A stretch of 64,000 bases of DNA from Andalucia godoyi. Taxonomy: Eukaryota > Discoba > Jakobea > Jakobida > Andaluciidae. The stretch lies in assembly GCA_009859145.1 (NCBI GenBank), contig VRVR01000004.1, positions 62,001-126,000 of the forward strand, given 5' to 3'. The notes beneath the pieces are model-generated. The model did no database searches and was not told the origin of the DNA. It was given only the letters and a program-made list of their open reading frames with translations. Below are positions 1-9,833 of this stretch, one piece after another (the stretch's first letter is position 1; each line of letters opens with the position of its first letter). The position numbers and the translations under genes were made by a program.

Positions 1-1326
1 ATAAAGTACAAGGACGCAAAGGAGGCTCTCAAAGTCAACAGGGTCGTGCCTGTCCCAGCTGCGTGTCTGTACTATATGATTAATCCTACAAACACCGCAT
101 CGGCGTGCTCGCTGGCAATGAACACCGTGACGCATTTGCCGCCTATCTCTCCAACAAAACTGTCCGAAAGGACAGTGTACGTCGGCCAGGCGTCCCCAAC
201 GGCATCGACAGCATGGACAACCGAACCCGAGAAATCAAACCCGGCGAAAAGCATGTCTCCGCCGCTGCAGAGAGTCGTGGACGACAGTTCCACGGAGAAA
301 TTTATTCATATCTCTCACGGCGCGTACTTGTTCTGTGTGCTTCGCGACGGAAGGATTCCGTGCATTCCGTTCTTGGTGCCGACAGAAGAACGCGCTGCGT
401 TTGAGAAGCTGTACGGCGTCGCGAACGTGTCGCTGTATCCAGAGGTGCAAATCCGCGCAAAGTCGTTCGTCGAAGAAGATCTGTTCCCGTGGAGATCTGG
501 CGAAAGATACAAGAAGGAAATGGAGACAACGATCGCCAAGATCAATAGTTTGCAGAACTTGTCGCTCAAGAACTCGCTGCTGAAAGATCACAATGCAGAT
601 GGAGACTCGAGCGCCGCTAGCCCGGACGAAAAGACCCGACTGACCGCGGAGGAGGGAATCAACACCTCGCATGTGCGAAAGCCCGCACATATGCCGTCGA
701 TGGAAGAAATTTTCGAGTTGCAGAAAAATCTCAAGTTCTTTGTCTCGGAGACGTCGCTCATCGGAAGACAGATTGTGTATGTGGACCTGCAGAAGGTTAA
801 TCAGTCCTTTTTCTACGATCGAAAGTACGTCGGTCCCGGCGGCCGGGGTTCTCGTAGAAAGCGCTCTTTTCAGGCTTACCAGGATATTCGCAAGAAGGTG
901 CGATCGTGCCAGACCGTTCCAGTGATTGCGGCGCAGCTCCTGGACGCTGACGAAGTGGATATTTCAATTGACCGCCGCACCATTGATCTCGTTGAGCTGG
1001 TGGTGCATTTTGTCGAGGGAAGCCATCTCTTCGCGGTTTTGAGAGACGCCGGATGTCCTTCTATTCCTTTGCTGGTGATGGAGGAGGAGGCCGAGGCGTT
1101 TGAAAGCGAGTTTGGCGTCACAGATCCGGCACTTTGTGAAGGCGAGCCTGCGTACTTGCTGGATCCGCCCGCGAAGCCCAGCGAGCAGACCGGAGATTCG
1201 CCGCATGTTTGGAGCCAGCCACCAGTCGAGATTCGATCGAAAGACGAAGTAGAGCATCCGTGGAGACGAGGATGGAAAAAGGAGCAATCGGCGGGGAAGA
1301 GATCAGGTCACTCGATGACAGTTTGA
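1..1326 (+). CDS. Hypothetical protein with a duplicated module, 5' partial
   Basis: The frame is open from the first base of the window, so the true start may lie upstream; internal ATGs occur at 76 and 118. I do not recognise the family. The protein contains two related modules, at about nt 301-500 and 990-1271. Each has the pattern H-F/I-x-E/H-G-x-x-L-F-x-V-L-R-D, then P-x-I-P-x-L-V, then EE-x-x-AFE-x-x-x-GV, and each closes with a PWR-x-G motif. The linker between them is polar and contains a basic RGSRRKR stretch. This suggests internal duplication of a roughly 65-residue domain. The stop at 1324-1326 faces the convergent GCP2 gene. Confidence 0.75.
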   Translation: MKYKDAKEALKVNRVVPVPAACLYYMINPTNTASACSLAMNTVTHLPPISPTKLSERTVYVGQASPTASTAWTTEPEKSNPAKSMSPPLQRVVDDSSTEKFIHISHGAYLFCVLRDGRIPCIPFLVPTEERAAFEKLYGVANVSLYPEVQIRAKSFVEEDLFPWRSGERYKKEMETTIAKINSLQNLSLKNSLLKDHNADGDSSAASPDEKTRLTAEEGINTSHVRKPAHMPSMEEIFELQKNLKFFVSETSLIGRQIVYVDLQKVNQSFFYDRKYVGPGGRGSRRKRSFQAYQDIRKKVRSCQTVPVIAAQLLDADEVDISIDRRTIDLVELVVHFVEGSHLFAVLRDAGCPSIPLLVMEEEAEAFESEFGVTDPALCEGEPAYLLDPPAKPSEQTGDSPHVWSQPPVEIRSKDEVEHPWRRGWKKEQSAGKRSGHSMTV

Positions 1327-1638
1327 TAAATATAAAAAAAACGGATGACACACGGATGCTGTGAAAGAAAGAGAGCGAGAAGAAACGACTCTTGCCCATT
1401 CTTCTTGGAAATTTATTTATCCCACAACGGCGCTGCAGCGACAAAAGGAATGGAACAGAAACGGCCAAACGGTCAAACGGAGTAGACAACAAAAAAAAAA
1501 TGTACTGTTTAATATAATGTATCAATAAAACAGAAGAAGAAAATGGCAGGGCAATGTACAACTCGTGTGGTATTTCCTAGTTGTTATTGTTTCTTTTTGT
1601 GTGTGTTTTTCTTTTTGCGGTGGGAGGGATGGAGGCTG
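1327..1638. other. Convergent 3' spacer
   Basis: This 312-nt AT-rich stretch lies between the tail-to-tail hypothetical gene and GCP2. It has a poly-A run near 1490 and an AATAAA-like string near 1525. I see no gene in it. Confidence 0.5.
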
Positions 1639-3921
1639 CTACTGCTTATCTGCAGAAGAAACCACGGACTGCCCAGTCTTCAGAGTCTGTTTGTAATACC
1701 CATTGTAATCCAGTCGTGTCGTGAGATGCGAGAGATGAGACTCGGAGGACGTGGAGTGAGAATGGGAACCGAGCGCATCGAGCAGATCCTTCAAATACAA
1801 ATGAAAGTCATTTTCCATCTTTGCAATGGCGGCAGCGAATTGATCATCGTCCAACGACGCTCGGATGAATGCAGAGGACATGTCGATTCGATTAGAACGC
1901 TCGCGCGAAAAGATGTTCACCTTCTTGTCGCCCCTCGGCTTGTCATACAGTTGCTGTGTGGAAGCTGCAGTCTCGGCAAGGAGATCCTTGAAAAACGAAT
2001 CCATGTTCTTCGAGAATGTAAGACATACCTTCAAAATCTTGGACAACCTGTTGATGAGGTGAATGTTGGTGAGCAGGCATGCTTTGAGGCATGTATCCAA
2101 AAAGTCATTGTGGAACTTCATGACGTCATCCACGGTCTCGGCCTCCTTCGTGACCTTCACTGCCATGTCATGCCAAGTTGGTTCGAGAACCTCAACCATC
2201 ATGTAGTACTCGTAGTTGTGCAGAAAATGAAGCATCCTCTGGCGAAGATTATACACACGCGCCAACAAATGATGCACTCGGAACTCCTTCAGCCCTTGTT
2301 GTTGCGCCCATGTGTTGGACAGCAGCCGCTCGACATGCTTGCAGTTGAACAAGTGTCGAAACAGCAGCTGGTACTTTGTCATTGCTCGCCTGTTGATCAC
2401 AAGTGAGAGCGGCCACCGCACTCGATAGTCGAGAGCAAATGCTTCGAGACCCGTCAAGTTCATTGGGTTTGTCGGGGCAATCTTCGCAGCCTGAACACCT
2501 GGGCGTGCGGCCAAGAAGATCTTGGTGAGCTGATGAGCAAGCGGCTCCTTGAGAAGGACGCAGACCACATCTTCCTTGTACGGGTCGACATTTGCAATCG
2601 AGGTTCGAATGGAGAGCTCCAGCAACGACTCCAACTTGGTTCTGCTGAGGTCGGCCACGGATCTGGACAGATCATCTGATGCTGAATCCATAAAGTGAAC
2701 AAACCAGTCGCCCTCGTCAAGCATAAAGTAGTGCTTGACAGACTGAAGCCTAGGAAGGAGAGACTCCTGGACCATAATGAGACCCAGCAACTGCTTGGAC
2801 GCCCAGTGAAATGCTTGCTCAATTTTGGACACATACTGCTGCTCGTCCGAGGTATACTCAAGAATCGATGCATGCGGGCATTTGACCTGTTTTCCACACT
2901 CACGAATGACATTCAGATACTTGCCTGTCGTGAGTATCTTGGATGCCACTGCATCAAGGAAATGGGGAAACGACGCCTCCCGAATCGCGTACCGCTCCGT
3001 CCAGTATTCGTCCGAATAATCCTCCAGCAGTGACTGCTTTGTCAGAGTTTTGTTTTCAGCTACCAAGAACTCTCCGTATGGATCCTCGATCTCGCCCTGG
3101 TATATCCATGCTTCCAGCATTCTGAAAAACGGAATTGCCGTCTTTTGCATCAAGAAGAACAGCAGTGCCTTCGCAGCCGGATCTCCGGCAACCTTGAGCG
3201 ACCACTTGTGCAGCAAATTTAGCAAAACCCCGCCAACTGCCTCCGTGTCATCGATCTCAGAAACAACTGCGGACAGCACCTTCATGGTTTGGATGGCAGG
3301 CTGCACAAAGAACCACAATCTCTGCAACGTCAGCTTCTGATCTCGAAACTGCTGCTCAAGTTGCGTGCACAGCAGAGTGTAATCCGCAAGCAGTTCCTGT
3401 GTAGCAGCACTGAACGCCTGCAGAATCATGCCCTTCTCATACCCGCGCGACATCATTCGTCCAACAAACAGTCGAACATGCGCGTACTGATTGCACAGCG
3501 GAAGAATCCGGTTCACAAGATCCACGAGCGATGCGTCTCCCGAGCCGTCCATCGCCAACAGGACCGCTTCTCCCCCCTCAACCCCGTGCAAATTGGAAGC
3601 TGTCGAATGGATGAATCGGCCGTGGAAGCCCAAAAGCGCAAACAAGACATCCTCCAACACCAGAATCTCCTGAATGTGCAAAGGATACGAACTGAGTTTC
3701 GCTTGTGCGCCGTTGTTTAGTCTACTCTGAGGACCAGAAGATGCTTCAAGAAACGACCCAGTCAGATACGGACGCTCGGAAACCCAGTGTGGAACCGTAG
3801 GAAGCGAATTCACATCATCCAGGTCCGGCTGCGCAACGACAGGAACTCGAGAAGTCACTGACACAGCAGCGATCGCATCAATCACTCTTTGTGTCCCAGG
3901 AGAAAACAGATGCGCCGACAT
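1639..3921 (-). CDS. TUBGCP2: Gamma-tubulin complex component 2 (GCP2/Spc97 family)
   Basis: GCP2 is a core subunit of the gamma-tubulin small complex that nucleates microtubules at centrosomes or basal bodies. The C-terminal GRIP2/Spc region matches strongly: an FALDYRVRWPLSLVINRRAM block, then a YQLLFRHLFNCKHVER block, LRQRMLHFLHNYEYYMM, EVLEPTW and FLDTCLKACLLTN. This wording is specific to GCP2 rather than GCP3-6. The N-terminal GRIP1 region contains a YPLHIQEILVLEDVLFALLGFHG segment. The start is taken at the ATG at 3921 (MSAHLFSP); the open frame beyond it codes a hydrophobic, CAACAG-repeat-derived stretch unlikely to be protein. There is no intron, and the protein is 760 residues. Confidence 0.95.
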   Translation of the reverse strand: MSAHLFSPGTQRVIDAIAAVSVTSRVPVVAQPDLDDVNSLPTVPHWVSERPYLTGSFLEASSGPQSRLNNGAQAKLSSYPLHIQEILVLEDVLFALLGFHGRFIHSTASNLHGVEGGEAVLLAMDGSGDASLVDLVNRILPLCNQYAHVRLFVGRMMSRGYEKGMILQAFSAATQELLADYTLLCTQLEQQFRDQKLTLQRLWFFVQPAIQTMKVLSAVVSEIDDTEAVGGVLLNLLHKWSLKVAGDPAAKALLFFLMQKTAIPFFRMLEAWIYQGEIEDPYGEFLVAENKTLTKQSLLEDYSDEYWTERYAIREASFPHFLDAVASKILTTGKYLNVIRECGKQVKCPHASILEYTSDEQQYVSKIEQAFHWASKQLLGLIMVQESLLPRLQSVKHYFMLDEGDWFVHFMDSASDDLSRSVADLSRTKLESLLELSIRTSIANVDPYKEDVVCVLLKEPLAHQLTKIFLAARPGVQAAKIAPTNPMNLTGLEAFALDYRVRWPLSLVINRRAMTKYQLLFRHLFNCKHVERLLSNTWAQQQGLKEFRVHHLLARVYNLRQRMLHFLHNYEYYMMVEVLEPTWHDMAVKVTKEAETVDDVMKFHNDFLDTCLKACLLTNIHLINRLSKILKVCLTFSKNMDSFFKDLLAETAASTQQLYDKPRGDKKVNIFSRERSNRIDMSSAFIRASLDDDQFAAAIAKMENDFHLYLKDLLDALGSHSHSTSSESHLSHLTTRLDYNGYYKQTLKTGQSVVSSADKQ

Positions 3922-4343
3922 TTCAACAGCAACAACAGCAACAACAGCAACAACAAAGAAAGAAAGAAAGAGAGGGCCGAATAATTGGGAAAAAGGAAAA
4001 GATACACCTGCTTGAATAAGAAGGGGGGAAACCCCCAACAAAATTAAGTAAACCAAAAACTAAACGAAACGGACGATGCATAGGAAGGCCGGGTGGCGGG
4101 ATATTGGCATATGGTACGATGTGATGGCTATTGTGCTTCAGTCTCGATGCCAGTCTTGGAGGGGGGTGTTTTTTTTACAGTCCGTAGTAAGTCGTTAAAG
4201 ACCGCTCGCCGAAACGATAGGCTTTCTCTGTGTTGGCAGCAAAATAAGCAGGCTTGTTTCTCGGTACTTTAAAGATTTCATTTTTTTCCCCCTTTCTTTT
4301 TTCTTTTGTGAAGCTCAAGAGTAGCAATAGTATATTAGAAAGA
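3922..4343. promoter_or_regulatory. Divergent promoter region
   Basis: This 422-nt spacer lies between the GCP2 start (minus) and the coiled-coil gene start (plus). It holds a short CAACAG-type repeat at about 3925-3960 and AG-rich and T-rich tracts. I see no further gene. Confidence 0.4.
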
Positions 4344-6538
4344 ATGAGCAGTTTCCGAACTCCGGTTTCTGCGAAGCGGTCTTCGTCAGCTCCACGGAGA
4401 CCAGCCTCTCCTTCGTCTCCCACATCGACTCCATCAGGAGTATTCACGAAGCAGCCCGCAGTCTCATCTCCTGACCACCGGCGAGTCCACAACATGTTTG
4501 TTCATTTTCAAGTATGTTCTTGCCTCTCTCCCTGCTAAATGCATGCAAATGGATGTTTTTTTCATATTCTGTGTTTTTCGAGAATTCAGATACTTATATT
4601 GTTGCCTACGCTGTTGTTACTCCCACCACCACCACTGCTGTTGTTGGTGCTGCTGCTAATAATAATATGATGATGATGATGATGATGATGTAGAAGCAAA
4701 ATTCTGGTCGACTTGATCCGAACATTCTTGTGCCACTGGAGCAAGAGTTTCTGAAGATCATGAAAGAGACTTTCGAAGAGAATCTGCGACTTCGGATGCG
4801 TGTTGCAGACGGATCTCCAAACCGAGTGAATCGTCAATTAACAGAAGACAACGAGTTTTTGCGCGAGAAGCTTAAGCAAACGGCGGATGCTGTGGAGCGC
4901 ATGCGGATTACAGAGCAGACCATGTATGCAGAGATGGAAGACATGGTTCGGTCCGAGTACCAGGGTCGCATAGATTCTCTCGAAAGGGAGGTTCATATTT
5001 TGGAAGATCAGCTGGTGAACCAGTCCACCCCGATCGCGATTGGTTCCAAAAAGAAGGGACCCGCAGCCGCACCTTCCAAGTTCCCCACCGATGAAGAGCG
5101 ACTTATCCAGATTCTGCGAAAAGATCGCCAGTTGCTCAAGAAGCGAGAGACAGAATTGACCGAAGCACGGCAGCGATTGGCACAGGTTGCAGCGGAACTT
5201 GAATCGCAGAAGAGTCTTGCGTCTGATGAGCTTCAGAAGCGGCTTTCCTGCGAGTCTGAATTGGCTTGGATTCGTCAGAAGCACGAGGATGATCAACGCA
5301 AGTTGGTGCAGGAAATGCGAGATGCAGAGCGAGTTCGAAGATTGGAGACTGTCGCACATGACGAAAAGGTGCAAAAACTGGAAGCATTGGTGCAACGAAT
5401 GCATCGCTCTCCGCCAAAGAATCTCCCGCCATATGTGAATTCCAACAATCTCACTGCAGATTCGTCGGCACAAGTCGCAAAGCTGAAAGTCGTAATGACG
5501 CGATTGGTGCAGCAGGTCCAACGCAAGAACGAGGATATTGCAAAACTGAAAAACGCAGTCAAGTTTTTGCATTCGGAAAGTCAAAAATTAAGAGAACTTG
5601 TAGAACTTTTGGAGGACTCACAGCACGACTATCCGCCTCCTCGACAGCATGATGTCATGCAAGGTGACAAGTCGGATGCTCGGGAAGAATACCCAGAATC
5701 GTACTCGCGAGTGAACACGTCACAGAATGAGTTGGCATCGTACTCCCCCGGGTCCTCCTCCTCGCCTTCAGCATCCCAATCGTTCGTGCGTGAAGAATCC
5801 TCCATCTACACTGTGTCTGCACAGTCTCCTCCAAAGCAGCAACAGCAACAGCAACAGCAACACCGCGGCGTCTCTGCACATCTGTCATCTCCAGAAACCC
5901 ATGCCACCATTCACTCTGCAACTTCCATTTCTAACAACAACAATGGCAACAACACCGGTTCTCAGACAGTCCGTTCCGCAAACTATAACGAACTGACCTC
6001 TGCGAGCCCGGCGAAATCCGCTTTATCTGATTCTTCTCGCGGAAACTCTCCAGGAAAGTCATCCGTCTACCCCGCATCCGAAGACCAGCTGCTGAATGAA
6101 CTGGAGTCGTCGCTTGAAGATGAAGAAGTTCGACGGCTGCTGTTGGATGGCGGCGAGCCTCCTGCCCATTCTTTGAACACGACTCCGCCGCGATCCGCAT
6201 CCAATGCATCGCTTCAAACCACATCTCACCTCACTGCTCAAACTGTCAGTTCTCCGGCAACATCGTCCCCGTATGTTCACCCTCCTCCTCCTGTTGCTTC
6301 TGGTGCCGGTGCCGGTGCCGGTGCCGGGAGGCAGAGTCAGCATGTTGCAGCGCTGGTCGAAGACCGAGACTCAGCCGCCAGTGCAGACCACCATGATGAT
6401 GTGATTGCATTGTCAAACACCAACCTTGAAATCGTCGTTGTCGATGGAAAAGTAATGGTGCGGACTCCTTCTGGAAAGGTCTCTTCCATGCAGGATTACA
6501 TGCATGCTTCCTCACCCGCACACAAACGCAAATCGTGA
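4344..6538 (+). CDS. Coiled-coil protein of unknown function (one intron)
   Basis: Exon 1 is 4344-4511 and exon 2 is 4694-6538. The 182-nt intron begins GTATGT, ends in a GAT repeat followed by TAG, and is phase 0. The N-terminal 45 residues are Ser/Pro/Arg-rich. A long coiled coil follows, from about residue 60 to 345, with heptad-rich E/K/L segments such as NEFLREKLKQ. The C-terminal half is disordered and Ser/Gln/Asn-rich, with a Q7 run and an alternating Ala-Gly stretch from a CCGGTG repeat near 6305. The shape is like centrosomal, basal-body or scaffold coiled-coil proteins, but no family is recognised. A Fanzor relic begins 4 nt after the stop codon. Confidence 0.8.
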
Positions 6539-6542
6539 CGTA

Positions 6543-6830
6543 CGCCTGCATTGCACACTGAGTATGCATGACCATCGCTAGTCATGTCGTAATCAAATGT
6601 TGCAACCTAGGCCATGCCGCCATGGACGGGAAGAGGAGTAGGGCCCAACACGCCTTGCCGGCGTTCTTCAAATAAATGTTGTTGCGCGCGCCATTCCAAT
6701 CGCGATCAATCCGGTATGCACACTGCGGACATGCAAGAACCTTGTTTCCTCCGAGCTTCGCATGGATTGCTGCAAGCTTGCGATGCATGTCTGCCGTCAG
6801 GTTGCGGATCTGCTGATGTATCTGCAATCA
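6543..6830 (-). mobile_element. Fanzor/TnpB-derived element relic A
   Basis: Reading from the right end inwards, the segment opens with CGCCTGCATTGCACACT (6543-6559), the terminus shared by relics B to E. A minus-strand reading frame at 6582-6830 retains the end of a TnpB-like protein: an LGGNKV-LACPQC zinc-knuckle half, the RuvC-III signature IDRDWNGARN, then IYLK and a CWALL tail. The first zinc CxxC pair and all upstream domains are missing. The left boundary is unclear; sequence up to about 7010 may belong to it. The element sits 4 nt after the coiled-coil gene's stop codon. Confidence 0.75.
6582..6830 (-). pseudogene. Fanzor (eukaryotic TnpB-like) C-terminal fragment
   Basis: About 82 codons remain in one frame. 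The CPQC pair is followed 5 residues later by DRD-x-NGARN, the usual spacing of the OrfB zinc-ribbon/RuvC-III segment in TnpB and Fanzor RNA-guided nucleases. One extra Asn codon (ARNN-IYL against ARN-IYL in relic D) suggests decay. There is no start codon and no upstream RuvC-I/II, so it cannot be an active nuclease. Confidence 0.75.
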
Positions 6831-7117
6831 CCCACCTCTTCGCAAGTGGGGCTTGGTTCTCATCCCGCACGACGCGAGGTTGCGGAACGGACGCTCCCCT
6901 GCGGTGTGGCAGGGGGTCACGTACATTGGCATTCCGTGGAAAAAGAAGAAGAAAAACAAAGGAGGTTGCTGCTTTTAAGAGTGTCCCAGAAAAAAAATTA
7001 GTGTCAGAACAATTTGGCTAAGCGAACAAACCCGGATTCTCCTCTTCGTTTGCTTCTTGTTGTTGTTTGTTTACGTCCGTTCATGCATGTTACTTCGTTG
7101 TCACCTTTGTGAGGAAA

Positions 7118-7317
7118 CGCCTACATTGTACACTAACCACGGATCATCATCGCTGATCACCCATAATCAATGTTGCAACCCAACAACATGGGCGAAACGG
7201 ATCGGGCATCGTGTGACGGAGCTGTCAAGATAACAAACGCATGCGCATGGCGCGTGGCAGTGTGTTTGCTTACATGCGCTGTAGATTGCTTCATCATATT
7301 GCAATAAATGGCAGCCG
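7118..7317. mobile_element. MITE-like Fanzor-element derivative B
   Basis: This 200-nt non-coding element has the family terminus CGCCTACATTGTACACT (7118-7134). It is nearly identical to relic C in two blocks: 7118-7189 matches C 17282-17211 inverted, and 7190-7317 matches C 17035-16911 inverted. The roughly 175 nt between those blocks in C, which carry the protein tail, are absent here. It is therefore an internally deleted derivative. It contains GATCACCC and CGCATGCGCATGGCG stretches able to fold. Confidence 0.75.
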
Positions 7318-7620
7318 TCCTTCTCGATTGGGAAAAACATCGAGAATCAGGAAATTACCGTCTAGCAGGAGGGGGTTGAGGATCTCGATGATACACACAC
7401 ATATATATAATTATTAAATTAATGTTTTTTCGTCGTGGCGGTGGTGGCGGTTTTCCCCAAAGAAGAAGCAGGACAGAAAGAGGAAACCAGTTTGCTGTGA
7501 TTTTCCCGTCCTTCGTTTGATCTGCGTGTTATTTTTATTATTACTTTTTTTACAATTCATAGTTGAATAATACAAGGGATCGGGGCTCGTGTGTGTGTCT
7601 CTGGCAAGAAGGAGAGGAAT

Positions 7621-8325
7621 ATGGCGTGTGCATCATGGGAAGATGTGCGAATCAAGTACACTCCACATGCCAACCACCATCTGGATCTGATCGAGAAGTA
7701 TGCGGAAGAAGTGAATGAGTGGCATCCATTGTCGGAGGAACGGGGAATTTCCGTGTCGAAACGCAAGGTGGACGGATGGCCAGTCCACTGCGTGCGTGGT
7801 TCGTTGACGATTCAGGCACCGTTGCAGCATGTCTACGACATTGTGACGCATGCAGACACTCGGTCGGTGTGGGACGAAAACTGTGTCGAAGGTAAAACCG
7901 TGCATTCATTTTCTGGAGTTGACGTTCGAGTCGATTACATTGCAACGCGACAGGTGGCCGTTGTGTCCAGTCGAGATATGGCGTTTTGCTTTGCTTGGAG
8001 AAAACACGAGAATGGACATCCAGCATCGGGAAGGCGCAGATATGTCACGACCAGCTGGTCTGTGGAGCACGGAGACACCTTGTTTGACCCGGTACTCAGC
8101 CTCCGCAGTGGACGCGTCCGGGGGCACGTGTATCTCGGGGGTCTCATGATGGAGGAAACGGACGATGGACACACTGCGGTTTCCATGGTCGCGTGTGCAG
8201 ATCCGAAAGGCTGGCTCCCACATGCCGTTGTGAATGTCGCGGCTGCAAAAGGCGTCATGTGCCTCGACTCGATTCGAACGTATGCTATGCAGACGCTCAA
8301 CAAGAAGAAGCACACCTCCAGTTAA
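7621..8325 (+). CDS. START-domain lipid-binding protein
   Basis: The 234-residue protein is almost entirely one StAR-related lipid-transfer (START) domain. Visible family marks are the WPVHCVRGSLTI strand, the VYDIVTHADTRSVWDENC segment (the D-x-x-x-R-x-x-WD pattern), the central DYIATRQVAVVSSRDMAF block (the SSRD motif), and the C-terminal helix after DPKGWLPHAVVN. START proteins bind sterols, phospholipids or ceramide between membranes; the ligand cannot be read here. There is no transmembrane segment or targeting signal. The start is the ATG at 7621 (MACASW); the frame upstream has only a GTG. Confidence 0.9.
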   Translation: MACASWEDVRIKYTPHANHHLDLIEKYAEEVNEWHPLSEERGISVSKRKVDGWPVHCVRGSLTIQAPLQHVYDIVTHADTRSVWDENCVEGKTVHSFSGVDVRVDYIATRQVAVVSSRDMAFCFAWRKHENGHPASGRRRYVTTSWSVEHGDTLFDPVLSLRSGRVRGHVYLGGLMMEETDDGHTAVSMVACADPKGWLPHAVVNVAAAKGVMCLDSIRTYAMQTLNKKKHTSS

Positions 8326-8648
8326 GGATACACACCGACTTGTAATGGCTGTCTTCAGCTGTTGTGGTTGTTGTCAACGAACAGCGCATCACATGCTCGT
8401 CCTTTTATTGTTACGACTCCAAAGAACACGAAAAAGAATTTTTTTTTGGTTTGCTCGTTCGTGAGGAGAAAAAAAACAGGAAATGACTGTTCTCTATAAT
8501 CTCGTCTTCTCATTCTCCCGTCTATTTTAAAAAGAAAAACACATTGGAAACCAAATACAACACACACGACAGCCGACCAAACACCAAATGCATCGAAAGA
8601 AACGTTCGTGAAAGGCAGGCCTGCTCTTCTTGTGTTTCAGTGGCGCGC
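8326..8648. other. Convergent 3' spacer
   Basis: This is a 323-nt spacer between the START gene and the convergent RPL3 gene, with T-rich and A-rich 3' UTR-like sequence. I see no gene. Confidence 0.5.
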
Positions 8649-9833
8649 TTATGACGACTCGGTGTAGGAGCGCTTGAGGGGTCCCAAGAAGCGTCCCTTC
8701 TCCTCGAACGACTGGAAGCGTCCGTGACCGAACTTCGACGAGGTGTCGATGAAGCGGAGCTGGACCTTCTCGAGTGCGGTACGGGAAGTTGCCGGGGCAA
8801 GTGCCTTACGGAGGGTGATCACACGCTTGCGGGGGCCAGCGATGCATCCCTTAACCATGACGAAGTCCTCGTCGACTTGTCCGTAGTGGACAAAGCCGCC
8901 CATAGGAGTGATCGGCTTCTTGGTAAGATCGAACTCGGTCGAACCAGCGGCCTTTCCGGCCTCAGTGGCGGTGGAGGCACCAATGCGGTAGATCTTCTTG
9001 TTCATCTCGGTACGGTGGTGGTATCCGTTCTGACCAGCACGGGGAACGGTCCAGGACACACGGGCAGGGTGCCATGCTCCAATGCAAGCAACCTTACGAA
9101 GACCACGATGCGTCTTACGCGGAAGCTTCTTGGTGCCCCAGCGGTGGGTAACACCTTCGAAACCATGACCCTTGGTGACGGCAATGACGTCGACCAACTC
9201 GTTCTCGGCGAAAACAGTGGCAACCGGGACGTCCTTCTCAAACAGCTTCACGGCGAAGTCAACCTTGTCGGAGACAGATCCTCCGTTAATCTGGATCTCA
9301 ACCAAGTGTGCCTTCTTCTGGCGGAGTCCAACCTTGCGGATCTGGGTGTGTGCAAGGATACGGACAACCTGGCAGTAGCGCTTGATGCGGGCAAGGTCAG
9401 ACTCGATCTCGGACTTGCCTTCCCACTTGGCTGCATAGCGAGTGAACGCCTTCTTCTTGGACTGGAACCAAGACCGGTAGAAACGACGCTTCAGATCGTC
9501 AGAAAGGTGCTGTGCCCACACAGTGGTCAAGGTACGGAGACCACGAGGAGTCTCAACGTATCCAACAACTCCGACAACGATCAGAGGAGGAGTCTCGATG
9601 ATGGTGACGGCCTCCACAACCTCACGCTTGTGGATCTTCGAGCCAGGCTTCTCAACCTCACGGACAATGTGGGTCATTCCGGCCTTGTAGCCGACAAAGG
9701 CAGTCAAATGGCACGGCTGCTTCTGGTCGTCCTTGGGGAACGACTTCACCTTGCCGCGGTTGCGGGCGGCGCGCTTGCGGGGAAGGAATCCCAGAGAGCC
9801 ATGGCGGGGGCGTTCAAACTTACGGTGAGACAT
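8649..9833 (-). CDS. RPL3: Large-subunit ribosomal protein uL3 (RPL3)
   Basis: uL3 is an early-assembling protein of the cytosolic 60S subunit near the peptidyl-transferase centre. The sequence opens with [22 protein letters not shown] and contains [38 protein letters not shown] and [15 protein letters not shown], all hallmarks of eukaryotic uL3. The conserved W-H-P-A-R loop with its modifiable His is present. At 394 residues the length is normal. The start is the ATG at 9833; extra frame upstream is leader. It is intronless with a strong GC-rich codon bias, as expected of a highly expressed gene. A telobox lies 245 nt upstream. Confidence 0.98.
   Translation of the reverse strand: MSHRKFERPRHGSLGFLPRKRAARNRGKVKSFPKDDQKQPCHLTAFVGYKAGMTHIVREVEKPGSKIHKREVVEAVTIIETPPLIVVGVVGYVETPRGLRTLTTVWAQHLSDDLKRRFYRSWFQSKKKAFTRYAAKWEGKSEIESDLARIKRYCQVVRILAHTQIRKVGLRQKKAHLVEIQINGGSVSDKVDFAVKLFEKDVPVATVFAENELVDVIAVTKGHGFEGVTHRWGTKKLPRKTHRGLRKVACIGAWHPARVSWTVPRAGQNGYHHRTEMNKKIYRIGASTATEAGKAAGSTEFDLTKKPITPMGGFVHYGQVDEDFVMVKGCIAGPRKRVITLRKALAPATSRTALEKVQLRFIDTSSKFGHGRFQSFEEKGRFLGPLKRSYTESS

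Noticed and set aside
1639-4056. Extended GCP2 start at 4056
   Set aside because: The extra 45 residues are hydrophobic low-complexity from a CAACAG repeat and precede a normal GCP2-like start at 3921.
4838-5584. 248-codon open frame on the minus strand
   Set aside because: It is antisense to the coiled-coil exon; Leu/His-rich composition mirrors Gln/Glu/Lys codons of the real gene.
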